DNA of 64,000 nucleotides from positions 434,001 to 498,000 of the forward strand of contig JAXLSZ010000005.1 of NCBI GenBank assembly GCA_046330315.1, read 5' to 3'. The stretch is from JAXLSZ01 sp046330315. GTDB taxonomy: Bacteria; Actinomycetota; Thermoleophilia; Solirubrobacterales; 70-9. Of this stretch, positions 32,689 through 41,121 are shown in pieces (within the stretch, counting starts at the first letter, position 1; each line of letters starts with the position of its first letter). Below the pieces are notes generated by a model that was given only the letters and a program-made list of their open reading frames with translations, was not told the origin of the DNA and did not search any database. Position numbers and translations under genes: made by a program.

Positions 32689-33957
32689 GTGGAGTGGTCC
32701 CTCGCCGTAATCGCGCTTTCGCTGATCGCGGTCGCCGCGGTCTCGAAGAGGATCGCGGGAACGCCTCTGACGCCGGCGATCCTCTTCGTCGGGATCGGGC
32801 TCCTGGTCGGCCCCAGGTTCCTCGACGAGGTCGACATCCCGAGCACGAGCTCGACCGTCCGCTCCCTGGCGGAGGCGACGCTGACCCTGGTCCTCTTCGC
32901 CGACGCATCGAGGATCGACCTGCGCTCGCTTCGCCAAGGCGCCTCCCTCCCGGCCCGCCTGCTCGGGGCCGGCCTGCCACTGACGATCGCGGCCGGCGCC
33001 CTGGCCGCCGCGGCCCTCTTCGGGCAGCTCACCGTCTGGGAGGCCGTGATCCTCGGCGTCGTCCTGGCGCCGACCGACGCGGCCCTGGGGCAGGCGGTGG
33101 TGACCGAGCCCCGCGTTCCGGGTCGGATCCGGCAGGGCCTCAACGTCGAGAGCGGGCTCAACGACGGGATCTGCGTCCCGCTGCTGTTCGCCGCGGTCGC
33201 CGCGGCTGACGTCCAGTCGGGGATCGCCGCAGGCCGCAGCCCCTGGACGCTGCTGCTGGAGGAGGTCGGCTACGGGGCGCTCGCCGGGCTCGCGGCCGGC
33301 CTGCTGATCGGTGCCGTGGTCACCCTCACCGCCCGCCGCGACCTGATCACGGGGAGCTGGCGGCAGGTCGTGCCCGCCGCCGGCGCGGCGCTCGCCTACG
33401 GGACCGCCTCGGCCCTCGGGGGCTCGGGATTCATCGCCGCCTTCGTCGGAGGGATCGCCTTCCGATCCGCCCTCGGGCGCGACCCCGAGGAGGTGAACAG
33501 GCTCACCGAGGAGCTGGGGGGCGTCCTCAACGGCGTCACCTTCGTGATCTTCGGAGCGATCCTGCTGGGCCCGGCGCTGGGCGAGGCCTCCTGGAGGCTC
33601 GTCGCCTACGCCGTCCTCAGCCTCACCGTGGTCAGGATGGCGCCGGTCGCGGCGGCGATGCTCGGCTCCGGCGCCCGCCGGCCAACGGTCGGCTTCCTCG
33701 GCTGGTTCGGCCCGCGGGGCCTGGCCTCGATCGTCTTCGCGGTGATCCTCGTCGAGGAGTCCCGGCTCCCGCACGAGCACCTCCTCGTCACCGTCACCTA
33801 CCTGACGGTCGGGCTCTCGGTCCTCGCGCACGGCCTCAGCGCCGCCCCGCTCGCCGCCCGCTACGCCTCCTGGTTCGCCCGCCGCCCGCGCCGGGAAGCG
33901 GCGCCCATGGAGAGCGAGCCCGTCGCGGTGACCCGGGCGAGGGGCCCGTCGCGGTGA
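32689..33957 (+). CDS. Cation/proton antiporter (NhaP/CPA1-like)
   Basis: 422 residues, about twelve membrane helices. CPA1-type marks are LFADASRIDLRSLR, GVVLAPTDAALGQAVV with the ion-site Asp, and ESGLNDGICVPLLF. A short cytoplasmic tail ends inside a 26-bp tandem repeat. The GTG at 32689 lies 42 bases from the divergent maturase start. TATTGT at 32657-32662 could be its -10. It probably exports Na+ or K+ for protons. Confidence 0.88.
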   Translation: MEWSLAVIALSLIAVAAVSKRIAGTPLTPAILFVGIGLLVGPRFLDEVDIPSTSSTVRSLAEATLTLVLFADASRIDLRSLRQGASLPARLLGAGLPLTIAAGALAAAALFGQLTVWEAVILGVVLAPTDAALGQAVVTEPRVPGRIRQGLNVESGLNDGICVPLLFAAVAAADVQSGIAAGRSPWTLLLEEVGYGALAGLAAGLLIGAVVTLTARRDLITGSWRQVVPAAGAALAYGTASALGGSGFIAAFVGGIAFRSALGRDPEEVNRLTEELGGVLNGVTFVIFGAILLGPALGEASWRLVAYAVLSLTVVRMAPVAAAMLGSGARRPTVGFLGWFGPRGLASIVFAVILVEESRLPHEHLLVTVTYLTVGLSVLAHGLSAAPLAARYASWFARRPRREAAPMESEPVAVTRARGPSR

Positions 33958-33996
33958 CCCGGGCGAGGGGCCCGTCGCGGTGAGCGGGGCGAGGGG
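33919..33996 (+). repeat. Tandem repeat, three copies of a 26-bp unit, across the antiporter stop codon
   Basis: Units begin at 33919, 33945 and 33971, each opening with CCCGTCGCGGTGA. The first two are identical; the third differs by two bases (ACCCGG to AGCGGG). The antiporter reads through unit 1 and stops on the TGA in unit 2. Because 26 is not a multiple of three, copy number changes would alter the C-terminus. Confidence 0.9.
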
Positions 33997-34029
33997 GTCG
34001 CTGCAGCGCCCGCCGCCGGGCGGCTCCGC

Positions 34030-34284
34030 CTAGGGCTCCGGCTCCCACCAGGCCTCGGACAAGTCCACCCGGTCGCCGCGGAAGGGGACGCCCTCGGCCT
34101 CGAGCAGCCGCCGCTGCTGCTCGCCCATCGCCAGCGACCCGTCGGCGCGAACCACGCGGTGCCAGGGGACCGCAGGGTCCTCGCAGGCAGCCATCACGGC
34201 ACCTGCGTGGCGGGGAGCGGAGGGGCAGAGGGCGCCGTAGCTGGTCACGCAGCCGGGCGGAATGGAGCGAGCGCGCTCGAGCAC
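34030..34284 (-). CDS. Alkyltransferase-like (ATL) protein, MGMT family
   Basis: 84 residues with the MGMT C-terminal DNA-binding fold: IPPGCVTSYGAL, an arginine-finger region and PWHRVVRADGSL. The catalytic PCHR of true methyltransferases is replaced by PWHR, as in ATL proteins. These bind O6-alkylguanine without repairing it and recruit excision repair. The start at GTG 34284 is tentative; the frame is open upstream to a CTG that touches the stop of the cyclase gene. It is last in a minus-strand run headed by cydA2. Confidence 0.84.
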   Translation of the reverse strand: MLERARSIPPGCVTSYGALCPSAPRHAGAVMAACEDPAVPWHRVVRADGSLAMGEQQRRLLEAEGVPFRGDRVDLSEAWWEPEP

Positions 34285-34307
34285 GGCCGCAGCGCTCGGC
34301 GCCCGGC

Positions 34308-35264
34308 TCAGAGGACCGCGAGAGGATTGAGGGGTGATCCCGTTCCCCCGATGATTCTCAGCGGACTCGCCATGAACAGGAACTCCCAGCGCTCATCCCG
34401 CTCGCAATGGTCGAGCAGGTCCTCGAACTGGAGGTAGTCGAGGAGAGGGAGTCCCATCGCGTTCAGGGCGAGAGCGTGAATCGGGTAAGCGACGCCCTCG
34501 GCCGCGCTCGGAGCGGCGTCACTGTTCCCGTCGGATCCGAGCACGGCGACCCGGCGCTCGGCGAGCCACCGCGCCACCGTGGGATGGAGACCGGCCTTGC
34601 TGCGGCTGGCGTCCCACGGCTCCGCCTCGGCGCAGCGGCGGGCGTGTCCGGTGCGGACCAGCAGGATGTCCCCCTCGGCGACCTCGACGTGCTGCTCCCG
34701 CTCGGCCCGCTCGAGGTCCTCTGTGAGGATCTGCTCCCCAGGCTCGAGCCAGGGGATACCGCGGGTGCGCGGAACGTCGAGGAGGATCCCGCGACCGACG
34801 ATCCCGTGGCGCATCGCCTCAACGGTGTTGAAGGCGGCGCCCTGCGAGGTCACGGACTCCGATGGCCGGCCGTTGTAAAGGAGGCCGTCGAACTCGACAT
34901 GGCAGAGCGCGTCGAGGTGGGTGTGGCCCTCGTTGTGGTAGTCGGCGCCGACGAAGTCCTTCGCGAACCGCAGCGGGCCGGAGCCGATGTCGGTGTCCCC
35001 GAGCATGGTCATCCAGTGCAGGGCGGGCTCGGGGTTGCCGATGCCCGTCTCCGTGTCCAGGGGCCTGCTCAGGGAGACCGATTCCCCGCTCTGCACCAGG
35101 CCGGTGGCGGCCCGGACCCGCGAGGCATCGAGGTAGTTGAGCGTGCCGCGCTCGTCCGCCTCTCCCCAGGCCCCCCAGTTGGAGACGGCAGCGAACAGGC
35201 TCCTGAACTCGCCCTCGCCGATCGGTGCCCCGCTGGGCCCGCTGGGTGGGAGAGTGTCGCTCAT
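34308..35264 (-). CDS. Cyclase family protein (kynurenine formamidase-like fold)
   Basis: 318 residues of the cyclase/KynB superfamily. The metal-binding motif appears as HNEGHTHLDALCH, close to the family HxGTHxDxPxH. Further family traits are GRGILLDVPRTRGI and LLVRTGHARR. Substrates in the family are amides or lactones, so the role is unclear. ATG 35264 overlaps the stop of the sugar-kinase-like gene. It belongs to the run cydA2-cydB2-pfkB-cyclase-ATL, all close-packed on the minus strand. Confidence 0.87.
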   Translation of the reverse strand: MSDTLPPSGPSGAPIGEGEFRSLFAAVSNWGAWGEADERGTLNYLDASRVRAATGLVQSGESVSLSRPLDTETGIGNPEPALHWMTMLGDTDIGSGPLRFAKDFVGADYHNEGHTHLDALCHVEFDGLLYNGRPSESVTSQGAAFNTVEAMRHGIVGRGILLDVPRTRGIPWLEPGEQILTEDLERAEREQHVEVAEGDILLVRTGHARRCAEAEPWDASRSKAGLHPTVARWLAERRVAVLGSDGNSDAAPSAAEGVAYPIHALALNAMGLPLLDYLQFEDLLDHCERDERWEFLFMASPLRIIGGTGSPLNPLAVL

Positions 35265-36124
35265 CGGCCGGTCCGCGCCTCCTCGGCGCCCGCCTGCGGG
35301 CCGAGGCGCAGCTGCGCTTCGTACGGCCCGCGTCCCGTGACGCAGGCGGCGCCGCAGCGGGCGCCGAGCTCGAGGGCCTCGCCGAGCCTCCGGCCGCCGG
35401 CGAGCCCGACCGTGACGCCGCCGGCAAAGCAATCCCCGGCGCCGTAGGAGTCGACGACCGGCCCCGGCGGATCCGCTCCCGTCCAGCCAAAGACCGCCCC
35501 CCCTTCCGAGGCCGATCCGCCCGCCGCGCCCTCGGTTCGCGCCACCGCGAGGGGCTCGGGGATCAGATCGCCGGGGGAGTAGGTCTCGCCCGGGTCCTCG
35601 TCGCTGGCGAGGAGCAGGTCCAGCTCGACCGCCGCCGCTCGCAGATCGGCGGCCGCCCGCACGCTGGCGACCAGGACCCGGCTCGCCCTTGCCGCCCGGA
35701 TCGCATCCGGATCGCCCGCCGTCAGATAGACGCCGTCCAGCTCGCCGAGCCGCGACCAGGGGAGCCGGTCGTCGCGCCGCGGGGCCAGCCGCTCGCCGGT
35801 GACCGTGATCGTTCTCTCCCCGGCGCCGTCGAGGTGGACGAATGCCCGCCTCTGCGGGCGCTCGCGGAAAACCGCCGCGACCTCGACGCCCAGGGCCTCG
35901 AGCGCCGCCTTCGCGGCATGCCCCGTCGCATCGTCACCCAGGGCGGTGATCAGCAGGCAGGAGCCGGTCAGGTTGGCGATCTGCACGGCGGCCACGCCGC
36001 CGCCGCCCGCCGCCGTCTCGAACGACTCGCTTGCCTGGACTATCTCACCCTCTCCCGGCAGGCGGTCGACCACGGCGAACTGGGCCCACTCGACGTGGCC
36101 GACCACCGATGCTCGTGCCCGCAC
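35261..36124 (-). CDS. PfkB family carbohydrate kinase
   Basis: 287 residues of the ribokinase/PfkB family. The N-terminal glycine pair (AAGGGGVAAVQIANL) and the C-terminal signature DSYGAGDCFAGGVTVGLA with the catalytic Asp are intact. Substrate specificity (sugar or nucleoside) is not evident. The GTG start follows cydB2 by 21 bp. It is coupled to the cyclase gene by a four-base overlap, which may mean they act on the same compound. Confidence 0.88.
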   Translation of the reverse strand: MRARASVVGHVEWAQFAVVDRLPGEGEIVQASESFETAAGGGGVAAVQIANLTGSCLLITALGDDATGHAAKAALEALGVEVAAVFRERPQRRAFVHLDGAGERTITVTGERLAPRRDDRLPWSRLGELDGVYLTAGDPDAIRAARASRVLVASVRAAADLRAAAVELDLLLASDEDPGETYSPGDLIPEPLAVARTEGAAGGSASEGGAVFGWTGADPPGPVVDSYGAGDCFAGGVTVGLAGGRRLGEALELGARCGAACVTGRGPYEAQLRLGPQAGAEEARTGR

Positions 36125-36145
36125 GATCTCCTCGCGCTCAGGTCG

Positions 36146-37204
36146 TCACGGCGCCGATGGCTCGTCGGGCTTGGCCGCGAGCGCGTCGATCGGCGATCCC
36201 ACCTTCTCGCCGCCCAGGCGGGCGCGGAAGACGTGGTACGACCAGGCCTGGTAGAGGAGGACGATCGGGACCATGACGGCGGCGACGACGGTCATCACCT
36301 GCAGCGAGTAGTGCGAGGAGGAGGCGTTGGAGATCGTCAGGCTGTTGGAGAAATCCGTGGAGGAGACGAGCACCCGCGGGTAGAGCCCGGTGAAGATGGT
36401 CGCCACCAGGGCGAGGGTGGCCAGGGCGGTCGCGACGAAGGCCGCTCCTCCCCGGCGGCCCCGCGCGAAGAGGGCGGCGGCCACGAGGGCGGCTGCCCCG
36501 AGAGCGGCCGGGACGGCCGGGCCAAGGACTCCCCGGTCGTTCGAGTCGACGGCGACCGCCACCGTCCAGCCGAGCAGGGCGATGCCGGCGAGGGCGACCG
36601 GCGCGGCAAGCCGGCGGGCCGCTTCGGCGGCGCGCTCGCGGAGCGCTCCGCTGACCCGGAGCTCGAGGTAGTTGGCACCGTGGAAGGCGAAGAGCAGAAC
36701 GGTGACCACACCGGCAAACACCGTGTAGGGGCTGAACAGGCTCCAGAAGTCCCCGCTGAAGTCGCCGCTGGAGTCGATCGGGACTCCCCTGAGCAGGTTC
36801 GACAGTGCGACCCCCCAGACGAAGGCGGCCCCGGCGCTGCCTGCCGTGTTGGCCCACTGCCATGCCGCCCGCCAGCGGTCCGAGCTGCCCTTTCCCCTCC
36901 ACTCGAAGGAGACGACGCGAACCATCAGGCAGAGCAGGACGAGCAGCAGAGCCAGGTAGAAGCCCGAGAACATCGTCGCGTACCAGACGGGGAAGGCGGC
37001 GAAGGTCGCGCCCCCGGCGACGATCAGCCAGACCTCGTTTCCGTCCCAGACCGGTCCGATCGCATCGAACATCGTCTGCCGCTCCTCCTCGCCTCGGGGG
37101 AGGAAGGGAAGCAGCATCCCGACCCCGAAGTCGAAGCCCTCGAGCAGGAAGTACCCGCCCCAGAGGATGGCGATGAGCAGGAACCAGACGGTCTCCAGGC
37201 TCAT
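36146..37204 (-). CDS. cydB: Cytochrome bd oxidase subunit II (second copy)
   Basis: 352 residues, eight helices: FLLIAILWGGYFLLEGFDFGVGML at the start, WDGNEVWLIVAGGATFAAFP and SSHYSLQVMT, colinear with the first copy. It is preceded by cydA2 with 25 bp between. No cydDC follows; assembly may use the first locus. Confidence 0.95.
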   Translation of the reverse strand: MSLETVWFLLIAILWGGYFLLEGFDFGVGMLLPFLPRGEEERQTMFDAIGPVWDGNEVWLIVAGGATFAAFPVWYATMFSGFYLALLLVLLCLMVRVVSFEWRGKGSSDRWRAAWQWANTAGSAGAAFVWGVALSNLLRGVPIDSSGDFSGDFWSLFSPYTVFAGVVTVLLFAFHGANYLELRVSGALRERAAEAARRLAAPVALAGIALLGWTVAVAVDSNDRGVLGPAVPAALGAAALVAAALFARGRRGGAAFVATALATLALVATIFTGLYPRVLVSSTDFSNSLTISNASSSHYSLQVMTVVAAVMVPIVLLYQAWSYHVFRARLGGEKVGSPIDALAAKPDEPSAP

Positions 37205-37229
37205 GATCGCGCTCCGGCCACCGGTCGCA

Positions 37230-38627
37230 TCAGTACCCCGCCGCAGCCGCCGCTTCAGGCCCCGACGCGCCGACCTCGGGGGGGTCGAGGCGCGCGTAGC
37301 GGCGCATCAGGTGGAAGTCGAGCACCCCGAGGGCGATGTAGAGCAGGGCGAAGACGGTGATGCTGGTGGCGATCGTGGTGGAGCTCACGGAGGGCGAGTT
37401 GGCCTCCGAGGTCTTCAACAGGCCCTGGACGATCCAGGGCTGGCGGCCCATCTCGGTCAGGGTCCAGCCGGCCGCGGCGGCGACGAAGGGGGCGGCAATG
37501 GTGACGATCGCCGCCCAGAGGAACCAGCGCTGCGACTCGAGCTTGCGGCGGCGGTAGAGGAAAGCGCCGACCGCGGCCACGAGGAACATCCAGGTCCCCA
37601 GGTAGGCCATCACCCGCATCGCCCAGTAGGCCACCTCGATGTTGGGCAGGTAGTTCCCGGGCCCGTAGGTCTTGCGGTACTGCGCCTGCAGCTGGTCGAG
37701 ACCGACGACCTTGGCACTCGGGTCGCCGGTGGCGAGGAAGGAGAGCAGCTTGGGGACCTCGACGTCGACGCTCGGATCGGGGTCCTGGGAGCTGAAACCG
37801 CCGATCTGGAACAGGGAGAAGGAGGCCGGCTGCTCGGTCTGCCAGAGGGCCTCCGCGGCGGCGATCTTGACCGGCTGGTCGGTGGTGGTGGTGATGCCGA
37901 AGCGGCTGCCGACGACCAGGTTGACCAGCGTCACCGGGACGGCGACGATCAGCGCCAGCGCGGCGGCACGCCGGAAGAGCCCGGTGTTGCGCCCGCGCAG
38001 CAAGTGCCAGCAGGCGACCCCGAAGACGAGCAGGGTTCCCGCAGTCAGCCCGGCCAGGATCGTGTGCAGCATCGCGTGCCAGGCGAAGTTGTTGCCGAGC
38101 AGCGCCCAGACGTCGGTCAGGTGTGCCCTCCCGCCGCTGACGTCCGAGCCGACCGGGTGCTGCATCCACGAGTTCGCGACGAGGATGAAGAAGGCAGAGA
38201 GCCAGGTCCCGGCGACGGCGGCCCAGATCGTCGCCAGGTGGAGTCTCGGGGAGAGCCGTCCCCAACCGAATATCCAGAGGCCGAGGAACACCGACTCCAG
38301 GAAGAACGCCACCAGCCCCTCGATCGCCAAGGGGGCGCCGAAGACGTCGCCGACGAACTTCGAGTACGTCGACCAGTTCATCCCGAACTGGAATTCCTGG
38401 ACCAGCCCGGTGGCGACTCCGATCGCGAAGTTGATCAGGAACAGCGTGCCGAAGAAGCGGGTCAGCCGCAGCCACTGCTCGTCGCCCGATCGGTACCACA
38501 GTGTCTGCATGACGGCAACGAGGGGTCCCAGCCCCAGGGTCAGCGGCACGAAGATGAAGTGGTAGAGCGACGTCATCGCGAACTGGGTCCGAGCGAGGTC
38601 GACCGTGGTCTCCGCGATCGGGATCAT
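37230..38627 (-). CDS. cydA: Cytochrome bd oxidase subunit I (second copy)
   Basis: 465 residues, colinear with the copy at 21659. Heme-ligand contexts SLYHFIFVPLTLG, NSWMQHPVGSD and LTEMGRQPWIV are kept, and the Q-loop is short. Differences include a longer N-terminus (MIPIAETTVDLARTQF). It is transcribed divergently from the NDH-2 gene across a 185-bp region that holds two copies of the CACCCG motif, both oriented toward NDH-2. The pairing of NDH-2 with a bd oxidase suggests a short, non-pumping respiratory chain. Confidence 0.95.
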   Translation of the reverse strand: MIPIAETTVDLARTQFAMTSLYHFIFVPLTLGLGPLVAVMQTLWYRSGDEQWLRLTRFFGTLFLINFAIGVATGLVQEFQFGMNWSTYSKFVGDVFGAPLAIEGLVAFFLESVFLGLWIFGWGRLSPRLHLATIWAAVAGTWLSAFFILVANSWMQHPVGSDVSGGRAHLTDVWALLGNNFAWHAMLHTILAGLTAGTLLVFGVACWHLLRGRNTGLFRRAAALALIVAVPVTLVNLVVGSRFGITTTTDQPVKIAAAEALWQTEQPASFSLFQIGGFSSQDPDPSVDVEVPKLLSFLATGDPSAKVVGLDQLQAQYRKTYGPGNYLPNIEVAYWAMRVMAYLGTWMFLVAAVGAFLYRRRKLESQRWFLWAAIVTIAAPFVAAAAGWTLTEMGRQPWIVQGLLKTSEANSPSVSSTTIATSITVFALLYIALGVLDFHLMRRYARLDPPEVGASGPEAAAAAGY

Positions 38628-38710
38628 CGCTTCTCCCGGAACCCCATTCTTCGCTGTCGCTCGGGAGGCAAGGCACGGCCAATCAAACCAGCCTCCCGGG
38701 GGGAGGGCGT

Positions 38711-38728
38711 CACCCGGAACGGATGATC
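38711..38728 (+). promoter_or_regulatory. CACCCG-N3-CGGATGATG motif, copy B1
   Basis: CACCCGGAACGGATGATC, differing from the consensus only in the last base. It starts 47 bp upstream of copy B2 in the same orientation. No -10-like hexamer follows at the usual 20 bases, so it probably acts as an auxiliary site. Confidence 0.6.
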
Positions 38729-38757
38729 TCGGCCGCTTGGCGCGCCGGTCGCCGCTT

Positions 38758-38775
38758 CACCCGAACGGGATGATG
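38758..38775 (+). promoter_or_regulatory. CACCCG-N3-CGGATGATG motif, copy B2, with -10 of ndh
   Basis: CACCCGAACGGGATGATG, preceded by TT. TAGCGT at 38796-38801 follows after exactly 20 bases and lies 11 bases before the ATG at 38813. The motif would cover about -50 to -33 from the start of transcription. Confidence 0.7.
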
Positions 38776-38812
38776 CCCGGGGCCGGTGTTCGGGCTAGCG
38801 TCGGACTCCATC

Positions 38813-40207
38813 ATGCGGGCCCCGTCGGAGAATCAAGGAGCTCGGAGGGGTGACGGGGTCTCCAGGCACCGGGTCGTGGTGGTCGGAGGAGGCTTCGGCG
38901 GGCTGTTCGCGGCCCGCTTCCTGCGCCGGTCGGCTGTCGAGGTGACGCTGATCGACCGGGTCAACCACCACCTCTTCCAGCCGCTCCTCTACCAGGTGGC
39001 CACCGGCGTCCTCTCGGAGGGCGAGGTGGCCCCGCCGATCAGGTACGTCCTGCGCCGGCAGCGGAACCTCGAGGTGCTGCTGGCCGAGGTTGACGGCTTC
39101 GATCTCGCGGGCCGGACGGTCTCGGCGACTCGGCTCGATGGAGGGCATCTGACGGTTCCCTACGACAGCCTGATCGTCGCCGCCGGCGCCGGCCAGTCCT
39201 ATTTCGGGCACGACGAGTTCTCCCGCTGGGCCCCGGGGATGAAGACCATCGACGACGCGCTCGAGCTGCGAGGGAGGATCCTCGGCGCCTTCGAGATGGC
39301 GGCGGTGGAGAGGGATCCCCAGAGGCAGCGGGAGTGGCTGACCTTCGTGGTCGTCGGAGGCGGTCCGACCGGGGTCGAGCTGGCGGGTCAGATCGCCGAG
39401 CTCTCGCGGCGGGTCCTGCCCAGGGACTTCCGGCAGATCGACCCCAAGAGCGCGAAGGTGCTGCTGTTCGACGGTGGCCCCGAGATCCTCGCCGCCTTCG
39501 GGAACCGCCTCTCGGCGATCGCGACCAGGGAGCTGGAGCGCCAGGGTGTCGAGATCCACCCGAACATCATCGTCACCGGGATGGACCGCTTCGGTGTGGA
39601 GATCAAGGCTTCCGACGGGTCTGTGCGCCGCGTCCCGGCCCGCACCAAGGTCTGGGCGGCCGGGGTGCAGGCCTCGCCGCTTGCCGGCTTGCTGGCCGCG
39701 GCCAGCGGCGCCGAGTGCGACCGGTCCGGGCGGATAGCGACGGAGCCCGACTGCTCGCTGCCCGGCCACCCGGAGGTGTTCGTGATCGGCGACATGGCGT
39801 CGCTCAACGACCTTCCCGGCGTCGCCGAGGTCGCCATGCAGGGGGGGATCCACGCGGCTCGCACGATCAGCGGACGGCTCAGGGGCAGGGAGACCGGCGA
39901 GTTCCGCTACCGGGACCTGGGCAGCATGGCGATGATCTCTCGGTTCCGGGCGATCGTCAGCTTCAAGGGCCTGAGGGTTTCCGGGTTCCCGGGATGGTTG
40001 ATGTGGCTCTTCGTCCACCTTGCCTTCCTGACCGGGTTCCGCAACAGGTTGATGGCGGTGATCGGCTGGTTTCTCAGCTTCGTCGGCCGCGGGCGGGCGG
40101 AGCGGACGCTGACCACCCAGCAGGTGATCGCGCGGGTCGCGATCGAGGAGGCGGGGGGCCGGCCGTTCCTGCTCGGGCTGGCGAGGGACGAGGAGCGACC
40201 GGGCTAG
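38813..40207 (+). CDS. ndh: Type II NADH dehydrogenase (NDH-2)
   Basis: 464 residues. Two Rossmann motifs are present: VVVVGGGFGGLFAARFL for FAD and FVVVGGGPTGVELAG for NADH. NHHLFQPLLYQVATG near residue 50 and FVIGDMASL are NDH-2 hallmarks. The C-terminus is hydrophobic (GWLMWLFVHLAFLTGF) and anchors the enzyme to the membrane. It passes electrons from NADH to menaquinone without proton pumping. ATG 38813 was chosen because the -10 at 38796-38801 excludes the GTG at 38786. The gene is divergent from cydA2. Its stop overlaps that of the convergent DUF389 gene. Confidence 0.93.
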   Translation: MRAPSENQGARRGDGVSRHRVVVVGGGFGGLFAARFLRRSAVEVTLIDRVNHHLFQPLLYQVATGVLSEGEVAPPIRYVLRRQRNLEVLLAEVDGFDLAGRTVSATRLDGGHLTVPYDSLIVAAGAGQSYFGHDEFSRWAPGMKTIDDALELRGRILGAFEMAAVERDPQRQREWLTFVVVGGGPTGVELAGQIAELSRRVLPRDFRQIDPKSAKVLLFDGGPEILAAFGNRLSAIATRELERQGVEIHPNIIVTGMDRFGVEIKASDGSVRRVPARTKVWAAGVQASPLAGLLAAASGAECDRSGRIATEPDCSLPGHPEVFVIGDMASLNDLPGVAEVAMQGGIHAARTISGRLRGRETGEFRYRDLGSMAMISRFRAIVSFKGLRVSGFPGWLMWLFVHLAFLTGFRNRLMAVIGWFLSFVGRGRAERTLTTQQVIARVAIEEAGGRPFLLGLARDEERPG

Positions 40208-41108
40208 GGCTTCGGGGGCGCTCGCGCCGCCCGCCTCGAAGCCAGCCGGCCCTGGAGCCAGAGCGCGAGGGCCGCGCCGACCGTCATCATCACGATGTTG
40301 GCCGCGAGGACCCCGAGGGCTCCCAGCGCCTTGCCGAGCTCGCCGAGGCCGGCGGCGACCCCAGGTAGGCGGCCGCGGGGATCGTGGTGACCGAGATCGC
40401 GACGCCGACCGCGGAGCTGACTCGGGTCTCCAGGGCGAGCATGCCGGCGGCGCCGGCGGCGAACGCCACGGTTATCGTCTCGATGCCGATCGTCGTCAGC
40501 CCTCCGAGCTCCGCCGCGCTGCCCGAGAGCGTGAAGCCCGAGGGTAGCTCCGACACCTGGTTCAGCGCGAAGGTCAGAATCGCCGCCGCGCCGGCCGCGA
40601 CGCCGAGGCCTACGCAGAGGGTCAGCATCGCACCCCCGAGCAGCCGCCACCTGCTCCCCAGGATCCCGACCGCCATCGCCGTGATCGGCAGCAGATCCGG
40701 GCTCACCGCCATCGCCCCGACGATCAGGATCACGTTGGCGTCCAGCACCCCGTAGCCGGCGATCACCCCCGCGACCAGCATGAATGTGAGGTAGCGGCCC
40801 ACCGGGCGGGCGTTGATCCAGGCCTGCCCGAGAAGGTCCGTCCAGACCAGCGCGCCGGCTGCCTCGGCCACCCTGCGCCCGATCACCTCCTGCCGGCTCA
40901 GGGTGACGTCGGCATCGGCTATCCCCAGCCGGTGCAGCTCCTCGCGGACGGGATCCACGGACGCGGGGCTCAGCGCGGCGCCCAGCAGCGAGTGGTCCGC
41001 ACGGTGCGCCGGCGCCAGCGTGACCCGGGACACTCCCCCCAGTCGCTCCAGCCACCTTGCCAGTGAGTCCATCGCGGCGGTTGGGCCGAACACCTCCAGC
41101 CTGATCAC
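40204..41108 (-). pseudogene. DUF389 membrane protein (TIGR00341-like), interrupted by an apparent frameshift
   Basis: From GTG 41108 the frame gives an N-terminal domain (IRLEVFGPTAAMDSLARWLERLGG), then the DUF389 helices (FMLVAGVIAGYGVLDANVILIVGAMAVSPDLLPI). The frame is lost just after TTIPAAAYLG. The missing last part (GVAAGLGELGKALGALGVLA and a final helix) continues in another frame to a TAG at 40204-40206. One extra G in the run of four at 40359-40362 (CCCC on the plus strand) would restore a continuous protein of about 300 residues. It is either a sequencing deletion or a true mutation. It is last in the zwf-GH15-GMC operon. Confidence 0.82.
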
Positions 41109-41121
41109 CGGCGGACCTCCC

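Noticed and set aside
38729..38754. A promoter driven by motif copy B1
   Set aside because: Twenty bases downstream the sequence is TCGCCG, unlike the other -10 hexamers, so B1 is treated as an auxiliary site.
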